46,710 nucleotides of DNA, from contig DGWL01000094.1 in assembly GCA_002396125.1 (NCBI GenBank), forward strand, positions 1 through 46,710. The letters run 5' to 3'. The position numbers were made by a program, and so were the translations under genes. The notes under the pieces were generated by a model, which did not search any database, was not told where the DNA came from, and saw only the letters and a program-made list of their open reading frames with translations. Shown here piece after piece: positions 16,424 through 25,649 of this stretch (its first letter is position 1; each line of letters starts with the position of its first letter). This DNA is from Porphyromonadaceae bacterium UBA4259 (GTDB taxonomy: Bacteria; Bacteroidota; Bacteroidia; Bacteroidales; Muribaculaceae).

Positions 16424-19400
16424 TTACTTCACAATCTTCTTAACAGTGTGGCTGCCATCGCTGTAGCGAGTCACAACAATGTTCACGCCCTGGAACGGAC
16501 GGTCGCTGACCACACCAACAGCATTCACATACTCAACACCAACCACCTCACGGTAACCATCGGTGTAAATGCCATGGATAGCGGTGACGATGTTGTCGGG
16601 GCTTGACGGGTTGAGGTTTAATGGATAAACAACATAGGTTCCATCGGGTTCCATACCACTAGCCGGCGACTTGATGCTAACAGCACTTGTCTTGTTGACG
16701 GGTTTCTGTACCACACCAATAAACTTGTAGCATTCCTCGGTAGAGAGGTTATCAACAGCTCCAGGAGTGTCGTTGTAGTCCCACGATACGTTAAAGGCAC
16801 CATTTATGCGGCTATCGTTGCTGTTGCCTTCAGACTCGGGAGCAACAAAGAACTCGCCATTCCATACAGCAAACGAAATCTCGCACACCTCTTGAATCTT
16901 GGGATTAACGAAGAAGTAGTGCATGTCGGTAGTGCCGGGAGTGTTACCGGTGGCATTACCATTATGGTTAGCGGTCAGGAAGTTGGCGGTACAATAGAAG
17001 TTCTCCACATAGGTCTTCTCGGCGCCAATGGCATCGGTGGCAAGCCCCTCGCCACTAGGCATTGTAATGGTGTAGTTAACAGCATCGGTGTAGGTGCCGG
17101 TGATGCTTGATGGATTGAGGTAGTGACCAACAGCACCCATGATGCTCTGGATGTTGTTACTACCTGGAGCGACAAACCTGAGAACAACCCAGTTGCTCTG
17201 ATCCCATGACTCAGGAGCGGCAGCACCATTGTGGGCGGCGGCATACTGAACTTGCATGTAATCAAGGTAATTGTTGTCGTTGCTGGTAGCGGCAATCGAC
17301 TTGTTGTCGTCCTTACACCATAGTAGCACATCATCGCCATCAACAAAGCTGCGAACGGCCAACAACTGGTCGGTCACCTTATACTTCTGTCCCACAGAAC
17401 CACTTTTTTCAATCTCAGCGAGGGTAGCCTCGGTGGTAACAAGCGGTGTCTTGAAGGCGACCTCGTAGGTAAATCCTCGATAGCCACCCACTGCCACGAA
17501 GTAAATTTTACTTGCATCAAGCTCGGCACTGGTCATTGTGACTGCCGAACCACTTGTGGTGCCAGACTGATAGTCGGTGCTAGTCTCACTTCGTGTCAGT
17601 GAGCCATCAGCATTCTCGGTCATCTCATAAATCTGGATGAATGCAGGATACCTAGTTGCAGTGCCATTATTATAACACAGAGCCTTAACCTGCGTGCAGT
17701 TGGTCACTTGGTAAATGCCATAGAACATAGAAGTGTTGGTTGAAATAGCATCCGACGACACATTCGGACCCATCATGTGGGCATAGGTGTCGGTTTCATC
17801 CTCAAATGTGCCCTTGAAGTATTCATAGCCTTGGAACACATCGGTAGCGGTCCACTGGTGGCCATACCAGCCGCCACTTGCAATGCTAGAAACGCCACAC
17901 CAGTTTTGATCATTAAAGTTCCAAGCATAGTAGGGCAATGCGGCTGGCACTGTAAGCCATGCGCACTGGTCGTCCTCATATTCAGTCCACTTGTAGGCAT
18001 TGGCAAAGACACTAGTGTACCAATTGCCGGTAGCGATTGTTGAATACTTGGCAATATCGAGATAGTTGCTGTAAGCACTACCCTTCTCACCTACGGCACC
18101 GTAGAATATGGTCTTTGCGCTGGCACTACCACTGGTAAAGGTAACTTGTCCGCGATAAGAGCCCATCTGCTGTGGAGCGTTAAATGTAACGGTAACTGTT
18201 GCTCCGGCAGTGGCCTCGGCAATACTGATACTGCTCTTATCGAGAGTGTAAACTCCGTTTTCGTCGGTGAGAGTCACCGTCACGTCATCAGTGAGACGAG
18301 CACCTGTCACAGTCACAGTCTCGGTGATTGTCTGCCCTGGTTCAGCAATAAAGTCGATACCGGTGGGCGAAGCTGTCAGCGTAGGAGTATTCAGCGGCGT
18401 CTGGAAGCCTATCTCAAGGAAGTCAGGATAGTAAGTGCCACCTGTCAATCTAACCAGATAAACCTTTGTAGCATCAAGAGTTGACGAAGTAACAACTGCG
18501 GTTCCACTTGCTCCACCTTGTTGAGTATCAACTGCTGTTGTTCCAGCTGTAACAGAGCCATTGTCACCGACTGTGCATTCATAAACATTCAATGTGGCCT
18601 TTGAACTACTGCCATATTTAACAAGGGCTTTAACCTGGGTGCAATTAGTAACATAGAAGTCTTGATTGCCAGAGCCATAGATTGAGTAGCTTGAGGCACT
18701 GCCAAAGTAGGCATCATCTCCGAGGAACACGTCGCTTGCATCCCAATTATTGCTATACGACCTGAGAGAACCGATAGAATACCAGTTCTGGTTATCATCG
18801 GCTTGCATAGCGCCATAGTTGGAAACGGTGAGCCATGCGCAGGCTTCGTCACTATACTCAGTATATTTGTAGATACTACTCATGCCACTAACTGTAGCAC
18901 CGGCCTCGTCGATTGTGGCATACTTGGCGATGTCGAGGTAGTTGTCGCTGGCTGTGCCGCCGTCGTTGGCTGTGGCGTTAAGGGTCACGGTCTTACTCTC
19001 GGCACCCTGGCAGGTGAGAGTAATGGCGCCGTTATAAGTGCCGGCTGTTGCACTCTGGAAGGTAACGGTTACATTCACCGGTGTGTCCTCGCTGATGCTG
19101 GCTGCCGCAATGCTTGTGGGGCTCACGGTGAAGACGCCGCTGGCATCGGTGAGAGCCACATTCACGGTCTCGCCAATGAAGCGACCTGTCACGGCAAAGG
19201 TCTGCTGCTGGCTGTTCTCAAGGTCGGTCGAGAAAGTGAGCGATGCGGGACTTACAACCAGCGTTGGCGTTGCGGCTTGTGCTGTGCCGGTGATGGGCAC
19301 GGTTACCGAGCTGGCGCCGGTGCTGCTCAGGGTGAGGGTGGCATTAGTAGTGCCTGCTGCTGTTGGAGCGTAGGTCACAGTGATTGTGCCACCGGTCTTG

Positions 19401-22306
19401 GTGAGCGAAGTATTGTCGATGCTGTAAACATTGGCTCCGCTAATCGCCGCAGTGATGTTCTGCGTCAGGTTCGTACCGGTCACGGTCACAACCTGAGTGT
19501 AGGTGCGAGTAGCATAGGCACCGGTAAAGGTCACCGATGTTGGGTTGGCGGTGATTGTGGGGCCTTGTGCTGTACCTGTGATGGGCACTGTCACGCTGCT
19601 TGCGCCGGTTCCTGTGGTAGTGAGCACGAGATTGGCAGTCGATGTGCCACCGGCGGTGGGTGCCCATGTCACGGTAACGGTGCGTGATGCCGAGCCGTTG
19701 CTATTGTTGATTGTTGTGGGCGACACGCTGTAGAAGCCGTTGGCATCGTTCTGGATTTCAGCGGTGATATTGTCTTGCAAGTTAGTACCGGTTACAGTCA
19801 CGGTCTTGGTGTAGGTGGTGCCACTGTTGCCGGTGAAGCTCAGGCTAGTGGGGCTAGCGGTGATTGCCGGGGCGGTGTAAACACCCTTACCGGTGAGCGA
19901 AACTGTCACGCTCGAGGCATTGCTGCTGGTGAGAGTCACGGTGCCGGTGTAGTTGGCTGTAGTGCCAGCAGTTGGCTTGAAGGTAACGGTGACTGTAGCA
20001 CCATTGCCCTCGGCAGTTGCCTTGGTCACGCTTGTCTTGTCGATGGTGAATGCACTCGACCCGCTCTTGGCGAGCGTGATGCTGCCTTCAAGGTTGGCAC
20101 CAGTGACGGTAAACGTCTTGGTGTAGGTTCCACCAGCCACTTGGTCACCAAAGGCAACGCTTGTGGGATTGGCAGTGATAGTTGGTGAGTTGTTGTCAAG
20201 AATCTCGGCAATACCTGCTAGGGCGTCAATCTTGCCATTGCCAAAGTGGTCGGCATTAGCACCGGTGTCGGTGTAGCTGTCGTGGATGGCCGTCTGAGCC
20301 ATAATTTGCTTAACCTTGCTTACGGTTAGACTATTCTTGTACTCACTCTTTGCATTGTCGCTCATCGAAGCCTGCAGCCACAGTGCCACGATACCGGCAG
20401 CGGTTGGAGTAGCCATCGAGGTGCCCTCCATGTAAGCGTAAGGGTTGGTGCTGCTATTAACCACAAGGTCGCCATTAAAGTTGCTTCCATAATAGCTGTA
20501 ACTATCGACCGAGGCGGTGTGATTGTGGTTCACAGCGGCAATAATGCGGGCACCGGGAGCGGTAATCCAGGGATAAGCCTCACCAGTAAGACTGGTTGAA
20601 GTTGTTCCCCAGCTCGAGAAGTAGGCAATGTCACCAATTGTGTAGTCGGTGTTCATACCGCCATTCTTCGTGGCATAGGCGCCAATCGAGATAACGTTAG
20701 CAATCGTTGCCTCGTCGCTGTAACAGCCATCATCGGTTCCGCTGGTCCAGGAGTAACCGTTGGTCGACAGGTGACTTGTAAAGTAGCCGCCATTACCACC
20801 CCACATATCGAGTGTGGCACTGCCATTGGTAGGATAAATCTGGATTGCCAGAGTGTAGTTGCTTTGGTAGCTGCTTGTGTAACTCCTTGACTCGAATCCA
20901 TTTGTATAAAGCATCACCTGAGTTTTGCCGTTGGCCGAAATGTAGTCCTTATAGGCATATAGGTTACCACTATAATAAGAGCTAAGGCCTGAAACCGAAG
21001 CACCGCTTGTGGTTGGTGTCACAGTGGTCTCGGCAACCTTGGCACCTGTGCTACTGTTGAGCACCAGCACCTTTACTGTCACATTGCTCACTGTGGAGCG
21101 GAACCAAGCGTTAGTCACAATGCCGTTATAGTAGAAGCCGTTGTCGGTGTCACTATAATAATGGCAACGCAGGATTGAGCCAAGCGGGCTGGCGCTGCTC
21201 GAAGTGCCTTTCACATGGTAACCGCCAGCTTCCGAGGCCGGTGACGCGCCGCCATCGTTACTGGCAGCGAAGAGAGCCACGCGGTTAGGGTGATTGTCGC
21301 CAAAGAGCGAGTTATAGATGTCGGCAACGTCGCCAGTGCCGTCATGTGGTCCAAACTGAGAGCCCCAGCTGTTGCTCACCACAAGTGGCTTGCCTTGCTG
21401 GTCAGCATAGGTACACATATTATTTATGGCATTGGCTAGATAGGTATCATTTAAATCTTTTATACCTGCCAAATAAAGGTCAGAACCGGGAGCCATACCG
21501 CCATAGGTAGCGCTACTGTGGTCGTTGGTCACCGTCACTGTTGTTCCACTCACTTTCACACTCGAGCCACCGGCAGTGGAGCTGGTGTGCGTGCCATGAT
21601 CCTCACTTTTGTCATCGGTAAGCGTACTTGTTATGCTTGACCCGGTGTAGGTACTCGCCGTGCTACCGTTATATACATAGGCCTGCTTGATTCGGCTGTT
21701 GCCACTGGCATCCTTAAAGGCGATGTGGTTGAAGTCAATACCGGTGTCGATTACACCAAGCACCACGCCCGAGCCATCAAATGAGCTGGGCAGGCCGGCA
21801 CTCTGGGCATCGGCGCTGTAGGTGAGCACGTCGTCTACGTTGGTACGCTGGCGCGCAGTATTGGTAGACTTGCGCATCATTGTGGCAGCATTCACACGGT
21901 TTACATCGGCAATGGCTGCCACCTCTTCAATCTTGTCGACGGGTATTAGCGCTGTAACAAGTTTTCCGTCAAGGAAAATTTCTTCAATTTCAACACCTAG
22001 GCTCTCTAATTTAGAGATTGCAGCAGGATTTTCTAATCGCACAAAAGCCGACATAAATGTTTGCCCGTCTTTCACAATGGGGTCGGCCACAAACTTACTT
22101 TCCTTCTCGGCAGCCTCAAACGAGCCTGCTACAGGAGTAAGTCCTCTAGCTTTAGCTTGTCGGATATTCTCGGTATCCTCTTTGATGTTTCCATTGAGTT
22201 TATCCAGGAACATCTGTGTGGAAATCGATAGTTTGCTTACGTCGTCGGCAAAGGCTATCGATGTCGCGAAGATAGCGACAAGGAAAAATAGTAAGGTTTT
22301 TCTCAT
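16424..22306 (-). CDS. Secreted subtilisin-like (S8) protease with Hydin-like repeats and type IX sorting domain
   Basis: A 1960-residue exported serine endopeptidase. Signal peptide about 1-20. An inhibitor-like prodomain (about 25-145) precedes the S8 catalytic domain (about 175-700) with triad Asp187 (GVIDTGIDF), His237 (EDHGTHTSS) and Ser630 (EGTSMATP); a beta-rich insert of about 200 residues separates His from Ser. Then come four Hydin/ASPM-like beta repeats (708-1115), a novel-looking domain (1116-1307, NYLDIAKY), a fifth Hydin-like repeat (1308-1407), a second copy of that domain (1408-1622), an OB-like region (about 1623-1780), and a C-terminal module (about 1905-1960, VEYVNAVGVV, FQGVNIVVTRYSDG) that resembles the type-A sorting signal of the type IX secretion system. 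It is therefore likely cell-surface or released, consistent with PorQ encoded in the same window. Monocistronic. Confidence 0.92.
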   Translation of the reverse strand: MRKTLLFFLVAIFATSIAFADDVSKLSISTQMFLDKLNGNIKEDTENIRQAKARGLTPVAGSFEAAEKESKFVADPIVKDGQTFMSAFVRLENPAAISKLESLGVEIEEIFLDGKLVTALIPVDKIEEVAAIADVNRVNAATMMRKSTNTARQRTNVDDVLTYSADAQSAGLPSSFDGSGVVLGVIDTGIDFNHIAFKDASGNSRIKQAYVYNGSTASTYTGSSITSTLTDDKSEDHGTHTSSTAGGSSVKVSGTTVTVTNDHSSATYGGMAPGSDLYLAGIKDLNDTYLANAINNMCTYADQQGKPLVVSNSWGSQFGPHDGTGDVADIYNSLFGDNHPNRVALFAASNDGGASPASEAGGYHVKGTSSSASPLGSILRCHYYSDTDNGFYYNGIVTNAWFRSTVSNVTVKVLVLNSSTGAKVAETTVTPTTSGASVSGLSSYYSGNLYAYKDYISANGKTQVMLYTNGFESRSYTSSYQSNYTLAIQIYPTNGSATLDMWGGNGGYFTSHLSTNGYSWTSGTDDGCYSDEATIANVISIGAYATKNGGMNTDYTIGDIAYFSSWGTTSTSLTGEAYPWITAPGARIIAAVNHNHTASVDSYSYYGSNFNGDLVVNSSTNPYAYMEGTSMATPTAAGIVALWLQASMSDNAKSEYKNSLTVSKVKQIMAQTAIHDSYTDTGANADHFGNGKIDALAGIAEILDNNSPTITANPTSVAFGDQVAGGTYTKTFTVTGANLEGSITLAKSGSSAFTIDKTSVTKATAEGNGATVTVTFKPTAGTTANYTGTVTLTSSNASSVTVSLTGKGVYTAPAITASPTSLSFTGNSGTTYTKTVTVTGTNLQDNITAEIQNDANGFYSVSPTTINNSNGSASRTVTVTWAPTAGGTSTANLVLTTTGTGASSVTVPITGTAQGPTITANPTSVTFTGAYATRTYTQVVTVTGTNLTQNITAAISGANVYSIDNTSLTKTGGTITVTYAPTAAGTTNATLTLSSTGASSVTVPITGTAQAATPTLVVSPASLTFSTDLENSQQQTFAVTGRFIGETVNVALTDASGVFTVSPTSIAAASISEDTPVNVTVTFQSATAGTYNGAITLTCQGAESKTVTLNATANDGGTASDNYLDIAKYATIDEAGATVSGMSSIYKYTEYSDEACAWLTVSNYGAMQADDNQNWYSIGSLRSYSNNWDASDVFLGDDAYFGSASSYSIYGSGNQDFYVTNCTQVKALVKYGSSSKATLNVYECTVGDNGSVTAGTTAVDTQQGGASGTAVVTSSTLDATKVYLVRLTGGTYYPDFLEIGFQTPLNTPTLTASPTGIDFIAEPGQTITETVTVTGARLTDDVTVTLTDENGVYTLDKSSISIAEATAGATVTVTFNAPQQMGSYRGQVTFTSGSASAKTIFYGAVGEKGSAYSNYLDIAKYSTIATGNWYTSVFANAYKWTEYEDDQCAWLTVPAALPYYAWNFNDQNWCGVSSIASGGWYGHQWTATDVFQGYEYFKGTFEDETDTYAHMMGPNVSSDAISTNTSMFYGIYQVTNCTQVKALCYNNGTATRYPAFIQIYEMTENADGSLTRSETSTDYQSGTTSGSAVTMTSAELDASKIYFVAVGGYRGFTYEVAFKTPLVTTEATLAEIEKSGSVGQKYKVTDQLLAVRSFVDGDDVLLWCKDDNKSIAATSNDNNYLDYMQVQYAAAHNGAAAPESWDQSNWVVLRFVAPGSNNIQSIMGAVGHYLNPSSITGTYTDAVNYTITMPSGEGLATDAIGAEKTYVENFYCTANFLTANHNGNATGNTPGTTDMHYFFVNPKIQEVCEISFAVWNGEFFVAPESEGNSNDSRINGAFNVSWDYNDTPGAVDNLSTEECYKFIGVVQKPVNKTSAVSIKSPASGMEPDGTYVVYPLNLNPSSPDNIVTAIHGIYTDGYREVVGVEYVNAVGVVSDRPFQGVNIVVTRYSDGSHTVKKIVK
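17441..18085 (-). repeat. Second copy of the duplicated NYLDIAKY domain (protein level)
   Basis: Residues 1408-1622 of the S8 protease. Shared landmarks with the first copy are NYLDIAKY, the Tyr-Lys-aromatic-Thr-Glu-Tyr stretch, CAWLTV, VTNCTQVKAL, YE.T....GS and the ending F.TPL. The copies have diverged clearly, so the duplication is old. Confidence 0.75.
18386..18961 (-). repeat. First copy of the duplicated NYLDIAKY domain (protein level)
   Basis: Residues 1116-1307 of the S8 protease, sitting between the fourth and fifth Hydin-like repeats. It has the same landmarks as 17441-18085 and ends with FQTPL. I do not recognise it as a named family. Confidence 0.75.
18962..20185 (-). repeat. 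Four tandem Hydin-like beta repeats in the S8 protease
   Basis: Residues 708-812, 813-915, 916-1013 and 1014-1115. Each begins P[TA][IL].[AV].P[TA]S[LV].F, has a T[VA]TG..[LI] core and ends near the S-S-V-T-V/T-G-T pattern. The second and third copies are nearly identical in places (SSVTVPITGTAQ), so recent copying is likely. A fifth copy lies at 18086-18385. Confidence 0.85.
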
Positions 22307-22368
22307 AAATTTGGTTATTTAGTTAAACTTTTGTTTGGTTTTGGTAAAACTGTGTTATTATCAAACTG

Positions 22369-22399
22369 CAAATTTATGCATTTTTAATATAGCGTGCAA
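22369..22399 (-). promoter_or_regulatory. Promoter of the S8 protease gene
   Basis: TAAATTTG at 22369-22376 (minus strand) matches TAnnTTTG exactly, with TTGC at 22396-22399 at the right 19-base spacing. The leader is about 55 bases. Confidence 0.65.
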
Positions 22400-22491
22400 T
22401 ATTTTTGTAATAATTCTGAAGAAAAAAAAGGAGTATTGGTAGAAAATAGTAAGCGATTCGATGAATTTTTAAAAAAGGAGAACGCAATATC

Positions 22492-22592
22492 CTTGTTTTT
22501 TTGACAAAAGAACATAAGTCTATAGTATGACAGAACTAAAAAGGCTTATGTTTCTTATGAATTCTTTTGTTCTTCTGTCCAAAAAAAACAAG
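22492..22592. repeat. Imperfect inverted repeat in the protease/phoH divergent gap
   Basis: A left arm at about 22492-22518 (CTTGTTTTTTTGACA, then AGAACATAAG) is the near reverse complement of a right arm at about 22545-22592 (CTTATG, TTGTTCTTCTGTCC, then AAAAAAAACAAG), with several small gaps. It sits between two divergent promoters and so is not needed as a terminator of either gene. The 345-base gap from 22307 to 22652 holds this element and both promoters. Confidence 0.6.
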
Positions 22593-22598
22593 TTGGTG

Positions 22599-22629
22599 TT
22601 GCAGTAAAGGAAATAATATATTAATTTTG
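22599..22629 (+). promoter_or_regulatory. Promoter of phoH
   Basis: TAATTTTG at 22622-22629 matches TAnnTTTG exactly, with TTGC at 22599-22602 at 19 bases. The leader to the ATG is about 20 bases. Confidence 0.65.
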
Positions 22630-22652
22630 TCACGAAAAAGCACAAATAGTTA

Positions 22653-23615
22653 ATGATAGAACGTCACATTATTATCGACACCGTTGACCCTGTTGTGTTC
22701 TATGGGGTTAACAACAGCAACATTCAGTTGATACGCAACCTGTTTCCCAAGCTTCGCATGGCGGCGCGTGGACAGGTGATTACTGTGATAGGCGACGAGC
22801 AGGAAACCGAGAAATTCGAGCACGACATCAAGCAGCTTGAGGAATACTGCGCAACCTATAACACCCTGCCCGAGGACGTTATCCTCGACACCATCAAGGG
22901 CCTTCCTCCCAAGGAACTCAAGATGGACGATGTGATAATCTACGGCGTGAACGGCAAGCCCATCAAGGGGCGCACCCCTAACCAGCAGCTCATGGTGAAG
23001 ACTTTCAACGAGAACGATTTGACCTTCGCGCTGGGCCCTGCCGGCACCGGCAAGACCTATCTGGCTGTGGCACTGGCGGTGCGCGCGCTCAAGAACCGCG
23101 AGGTGCGCAAGATAATCCTGTCGCGCCCGGCAGTGGAAGCCGGTGAGAAACTGGGCTTCCTGCCCGGTGACATGCGCGACAAGATCGACCCCTATCTGCA
23201 ACCACTCTACGACGCACTTGAAGACATGATTCCTGGTGCCAAACTCAAGGAATACATGGACGGCAATGTGATACAAATTGCTCCACTGGCCTTCATGCGC
23301 GGCCGCACGCTCAACGACGCCATCATTGTGCTCGACGAGGCGCAGAACACCACCACTCACCAAATCAAGATGTTCCTCACGCGACTGGGCATGGGGTCAA
23401 AGATGGTGATAACTGGCGACACCACGCAGATTGACCTGCCGCGCAGCGTGCGCTCGGGACTCATACAAGCACTGCGTGTGCTTGACGGCGTGAAGGGAAT
23501 AGGCAAGATTGAGTTTGGCAAGAAGGACATCGTGCGCCACCAGCTGGTGCAACGCATCGTTGAGGCCTACGAGCGCCATGACGCCTTGCTCCAAGCCGGC
23601 CTCGAAGAAGAGTAA
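22653..23615 (+). CDS. phoH: PhoH-like P-loop ATPase
   Basis: A 320-residue cytoplasmic protein of the PhoH family, ATP-binding proteins related to RNA helicases and often linked to RNA metabolism or stress. An N-terminal region (1-110) resembles the KH-like start seen in bacterial PhoH/YbeZ proteins. The ATPase core follows with Walker A GPAGTGKT at 128-135, the Arg-Pro motif SRPAVEAGEKLGFLPG at about 157-172, Walker B VLDEAQN at 226-232 and the sensor stretch KMVITGDTTQIDLP. Length is normal for the family. It is transcribed alone, divergently from the S8 protease, with pfkA downstream after a 208-base gap. The biochemical role of PhoH proteins remains poorly defined. Confidence 0.93.
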   Translation: MIERHIIIDTVDPVVFYGVNNSNIQLIRNLFPKLRMAARGQVITVIGDEQETEKFEHDIKQLEEYCATYNTLPEDVILDTIKGLPPKELKMDDVIIYGVNGKPIKGRTPNQQLMVKTFNENDLTFALGPAGTGKTYLAVALAVRALKNREVRKIILSRPAVEAGEKLGFLPGDMRDKIDPYLQPLYDALEDMIPGAKLKEYMDGNVIQIAPLAFMRGRTLNDAIIVLDEAQNTTTHQIKMFLTRLGMGSKMVITGDTTQIDLPRSVRSGLIQALRVLDGVKGIGKIEFGKKDIVRHQLVQRIVEAYERHDALLQAGLEEE

Positions 23616-23754
23616 AAAGAACATAAATTATTGGCTTTCGAGCTTCGGCAACCCCGAAAAAACACAAATAAAGCGCAAATATCGGGTTTATAAACCCAAG
23701 AAGTCATAACCAAGATTCATGCAAAATATTGTTTTTTTTGTATCTTAGTGAACC

Positions 23755-23770
23755 CTTATGTTCTTATGTC
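23755..23770. repeat. Short CTTATG/GAACATAAG repeat motif
   Basis: CTTATGTTCTTATGTC lies about 55 bases ahead of pfkA. Related forms occur at 22509-22520 (AGAACATAAGTC), 22545-22559 (CTTATGTTTCTTATG) and 23616-23630 (AAAGAACATAAATTA), all flanking phoH. They may be a regulator site or a drifting simple repeat. Confidence 0.45.
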
Positions 23771-23823
23771 AGAAAAATAATAATATTTCATTTGTAATAA
23801 CGTCGAAAATAATATAAAGAATT

Positions 23824-24804
23824 ATGGCAAAGATTAAGACAATTGGCGTGCTCACCTCGGGAGGCGACGCACCCGGGATGAACGCAGCTTTGCGCGCTGT
23901 GACTCGCGCGGCAATCTTCAACGGCTTTAATGTGAAAGGCATCTACCGCGGCTATCGCGGCTTGGTGGAGAATGAGATTGTTGACTTCAGGGCGCAAGAC
24001 GTGTCTAACATCATTCACCGCGGCGGCACCATTTTGCGCACTGCACGATGCGATGAGTTCAAGACCCAAGAAGGACGGCAAAAGGCCTACGAGAACATGT
24101 GCCAACAGGGAATTGACGCACTGGTGGTGATTGGCGGCGACGGCACGTTGACCGGAGCCAGGGAGTTTGCCACCGAGCACGATGTGCCCATCGTGGGCAT
24201 TCCCGGCACTATCGACAACGACCTCTATGGCACCGACCACACCATTGGCTACGACACCGCGTTGAACACCATCATGTGGTGCGTTGACCGCATACGCGAC
24301 ACTGCCAACAGCCACGAGCGCTTGTTCTTTATCGAGGTAATGGGACACAACGCCGGTTTTCTTGCCCTCAACGGAGCCATAGCAGGCGGTGCCGAGGCAG
24401 CCATCATCCCTGAGATTTCAATCGAGAAAGACCAGCTTGCACAACTCATTGAGCACGGTTTCCGCACTACCAAGAAGTCGTCGATAGTGCTTGTTGCCGA
24501 GAGCCCCATCACCGGCGGTGCCATGGGTCTCGCCGACCGCGTGCGCAACGAGTATCCGCAATATGACGTGCGCGTCACCATCCTGGGCCACCTGCAGCGT
24601 GGAGGCTCGCCCACTGCTCAAGACCGCATCCTTGCCTCACGCATGGGAGCGGCCGCCATCGACGCACTTGTCGAGGGTCAGCGCAACGTGATGATTGGTG
24701 ACGACGATGAAAAAATGGTCTACGTGCCATTCAACAAGGCTATCAAGAACGAGAAACCAATCGACCGCCACCTACTCGACACCCTCAGCCACCTGGCAAT
24801 ATAA
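23824..24804 (+). CDS. pfkA: ATP-dependent 6-phosphofructokinase
   Basis: A 326-residue cytoplasmic glycolytic enzyme that phosphorylates fructose 6-phosphate to fructose 1,6-bisphosphate with ATP. Visible signatures: the ATP-binding start [15 protein letters not shown] (11-25), GGDG at 104-107, whose second Gly points to ATP rather than pyrophosphate as donor, the catalytic GTIDND (128-133), the substrate-binding [10 protein letters not shown], and [15 protein letters not shown] near residue 260. Length is that of bacterial-type PfkA. It follows phoH on the same strand, but the 208-base gap, with a near-consensus -7 element TATCTTAG at 23741-23748, suggests a separate promoter. A hairpin lies just after the stop. 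Confidence 0.95.
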   Translation: MAKIKTIGVLTSGGDAPGMNAALRAVTRAAIFNGFNVKGIYRGYRGLVENEIVDFRAQDVSNIIHRGGTILRTARCDEFKTQEGRQKAYENMCQQGIDALVVIGGDGTLTGAREFATEHDVPIVGIPGTIDNDLYGTDHTIGYDTALNTIMWCVDRIRDTANSHERLFFIEVMGHNAGFLALNGAIAGGAEAAIIPEISIEKDQLAQLIEHGFRTTKKSSIVLVAESPITGGAMGLADRVRNEYPQYDVRVTILGHLQRGGSPTAQDRILASRMGAAAIDALVEGQRNVMIGDDDEKMVYVPFNKAIKNEKPIDRHLLDTLSHLAI

Positions 24805-24816
24805 CAAATGAGGAAT

Positions 24817-24844
24817 CGGCAACCGTGGCAAGCCATGGTTGCCG
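24817..24844 (+). terminator. Hairpin between convergent pfkA and ubiE
   Basis: CGGCAACC (24817-24824) pairs with GGTTGCCG (24837-24844), with additional TGG/CCA pairing inside. The tail GCTATTTAC is weak in T. It probably serves as the pfkA terminator and perhaps also for ubiE arriving from the other side. Confidence 0.6.
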
Positions 24845-24877
24845 GCTATTTACAAATCTTAGCCACATGCATTGCCG

Positions 24878-25612
24878 TTATTCCTTAACGGCAGTGTAGA
24901 TTGAACAAGTACCCAAGGTGAGGCGGCGCACTTGGCAGTTGCCGAAGCCGGCCTGGCGCATAATAGCCAGCATGTCATCGCCCTGTGGCACAGCAGCTAT
25001 GCTGAGCGGCAAGTAGCGATAAGCGCTATTGTCGTGCGATTTCAGCGCGCCCACCCACGGAATAATGTGAAGGGTGTAAAGGTCATAGAACCAGCGCACC
25101 ACCGGGTTGCGAGGCGTTGAAAGTTCTATCACACACAACATTCCACCCGGCTCAAGCACACGGTGCATCTGCTTGTAGCCTTGCAGCAAGTGCTCAAAGT
25201 TGCGCACACCAAATGCAACAGTGACAGCGCCAAATTCCCCATCGTCAAAAGGCAAGTCGAGGCAATCGGCCTGCCGGAGCATGATTGCGCCGCTAAGGCC
25301 ACGCTCGTCAATCTTTTGCTTTGCCACATCAAGCATTCCCTGCGACAGGTCGATTCCCACCACCTGCCGCGGTTTCACGCGGTTGTAGAGCCCAATGGCA
25401 AAGTCGCCCGTGCCCGTCGCCACATCAAGTATGCGCTGAGGCTTGGCTTGCTTGACCATATTCACAGCCACTCGCCTCCACCAGCGGTCGATGCCAAGAG
25501 TCATGGCTCGGTTCATGAAATCATAGGCCGGAGCGATGTTGTCAAACATGTCTCGCACCTGCTTGGCCTTGTCGCCAGTGGTGTTGTAGGGTTTAATTTC
25601 TTCAACTTTCAT
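24878..25612 (-). CDS. ubiE: Demethylmenaquinone methyltransferase
   Basis: A 244-residue SAM-dependent class I methyltransferase of the UbiE/MenG family. It methylates demethylmenaquinone to menaquinone, the last step of menaquinone synthesis. Signatures: the N-terminal VRDMFDNIAPAYDFMNR (about 19-35), GIDRWWRR, the SAM-binding DVATGTGDFAI (about 63-73), GIDLSQGML, the LPFDDGEFGAVTVAFGVRNF stretch and the C-terminal PGG/ELSTPRNP region. Length is normal. It lies 37 bases after the DUF3089 lipoprotein gene on the same strand and is probably co-transcribed with it. Menaquinone is the likely electron donor to the cytochrome bd oxidase encoded on the other side of that gene. Confidence 0.93.
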   Translation of the reverse strand: MKVEEIKPYNTTGDKAKQVRDMFDNIAPAYDFMNRAMTLGIDRWWRRVAVNMVKQAKPQRILDVATGTGDFAIGLYNRVKPRQVVGIDLSQGMLDVAKQKIDERGLSGAIMLRQADCLDLPFDDGEFGAVTVAFGVRNFEHLLQGYKQMHRVLEPGGMLCVIELSTPRNPVVRWFYDLYTLHIIPWVGALKSHDNSAYRYLPLSIAAVPQGDDMLAIMRQAGFGNCQVRRLTLGTCSIYTAVKE

Positions 25613-25649
25613 TGGAAATATTGCGAAATAAAGAGGAATTGGATTACAC

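Noticed and set aside
18962..20185. Regular direct repeats that might be a CRISPR array
   Set aside because: The units are about 300 bp, encode aligned Hydin-like beta-sandwiches in frame, and show no short identical repeats with unique spacers.
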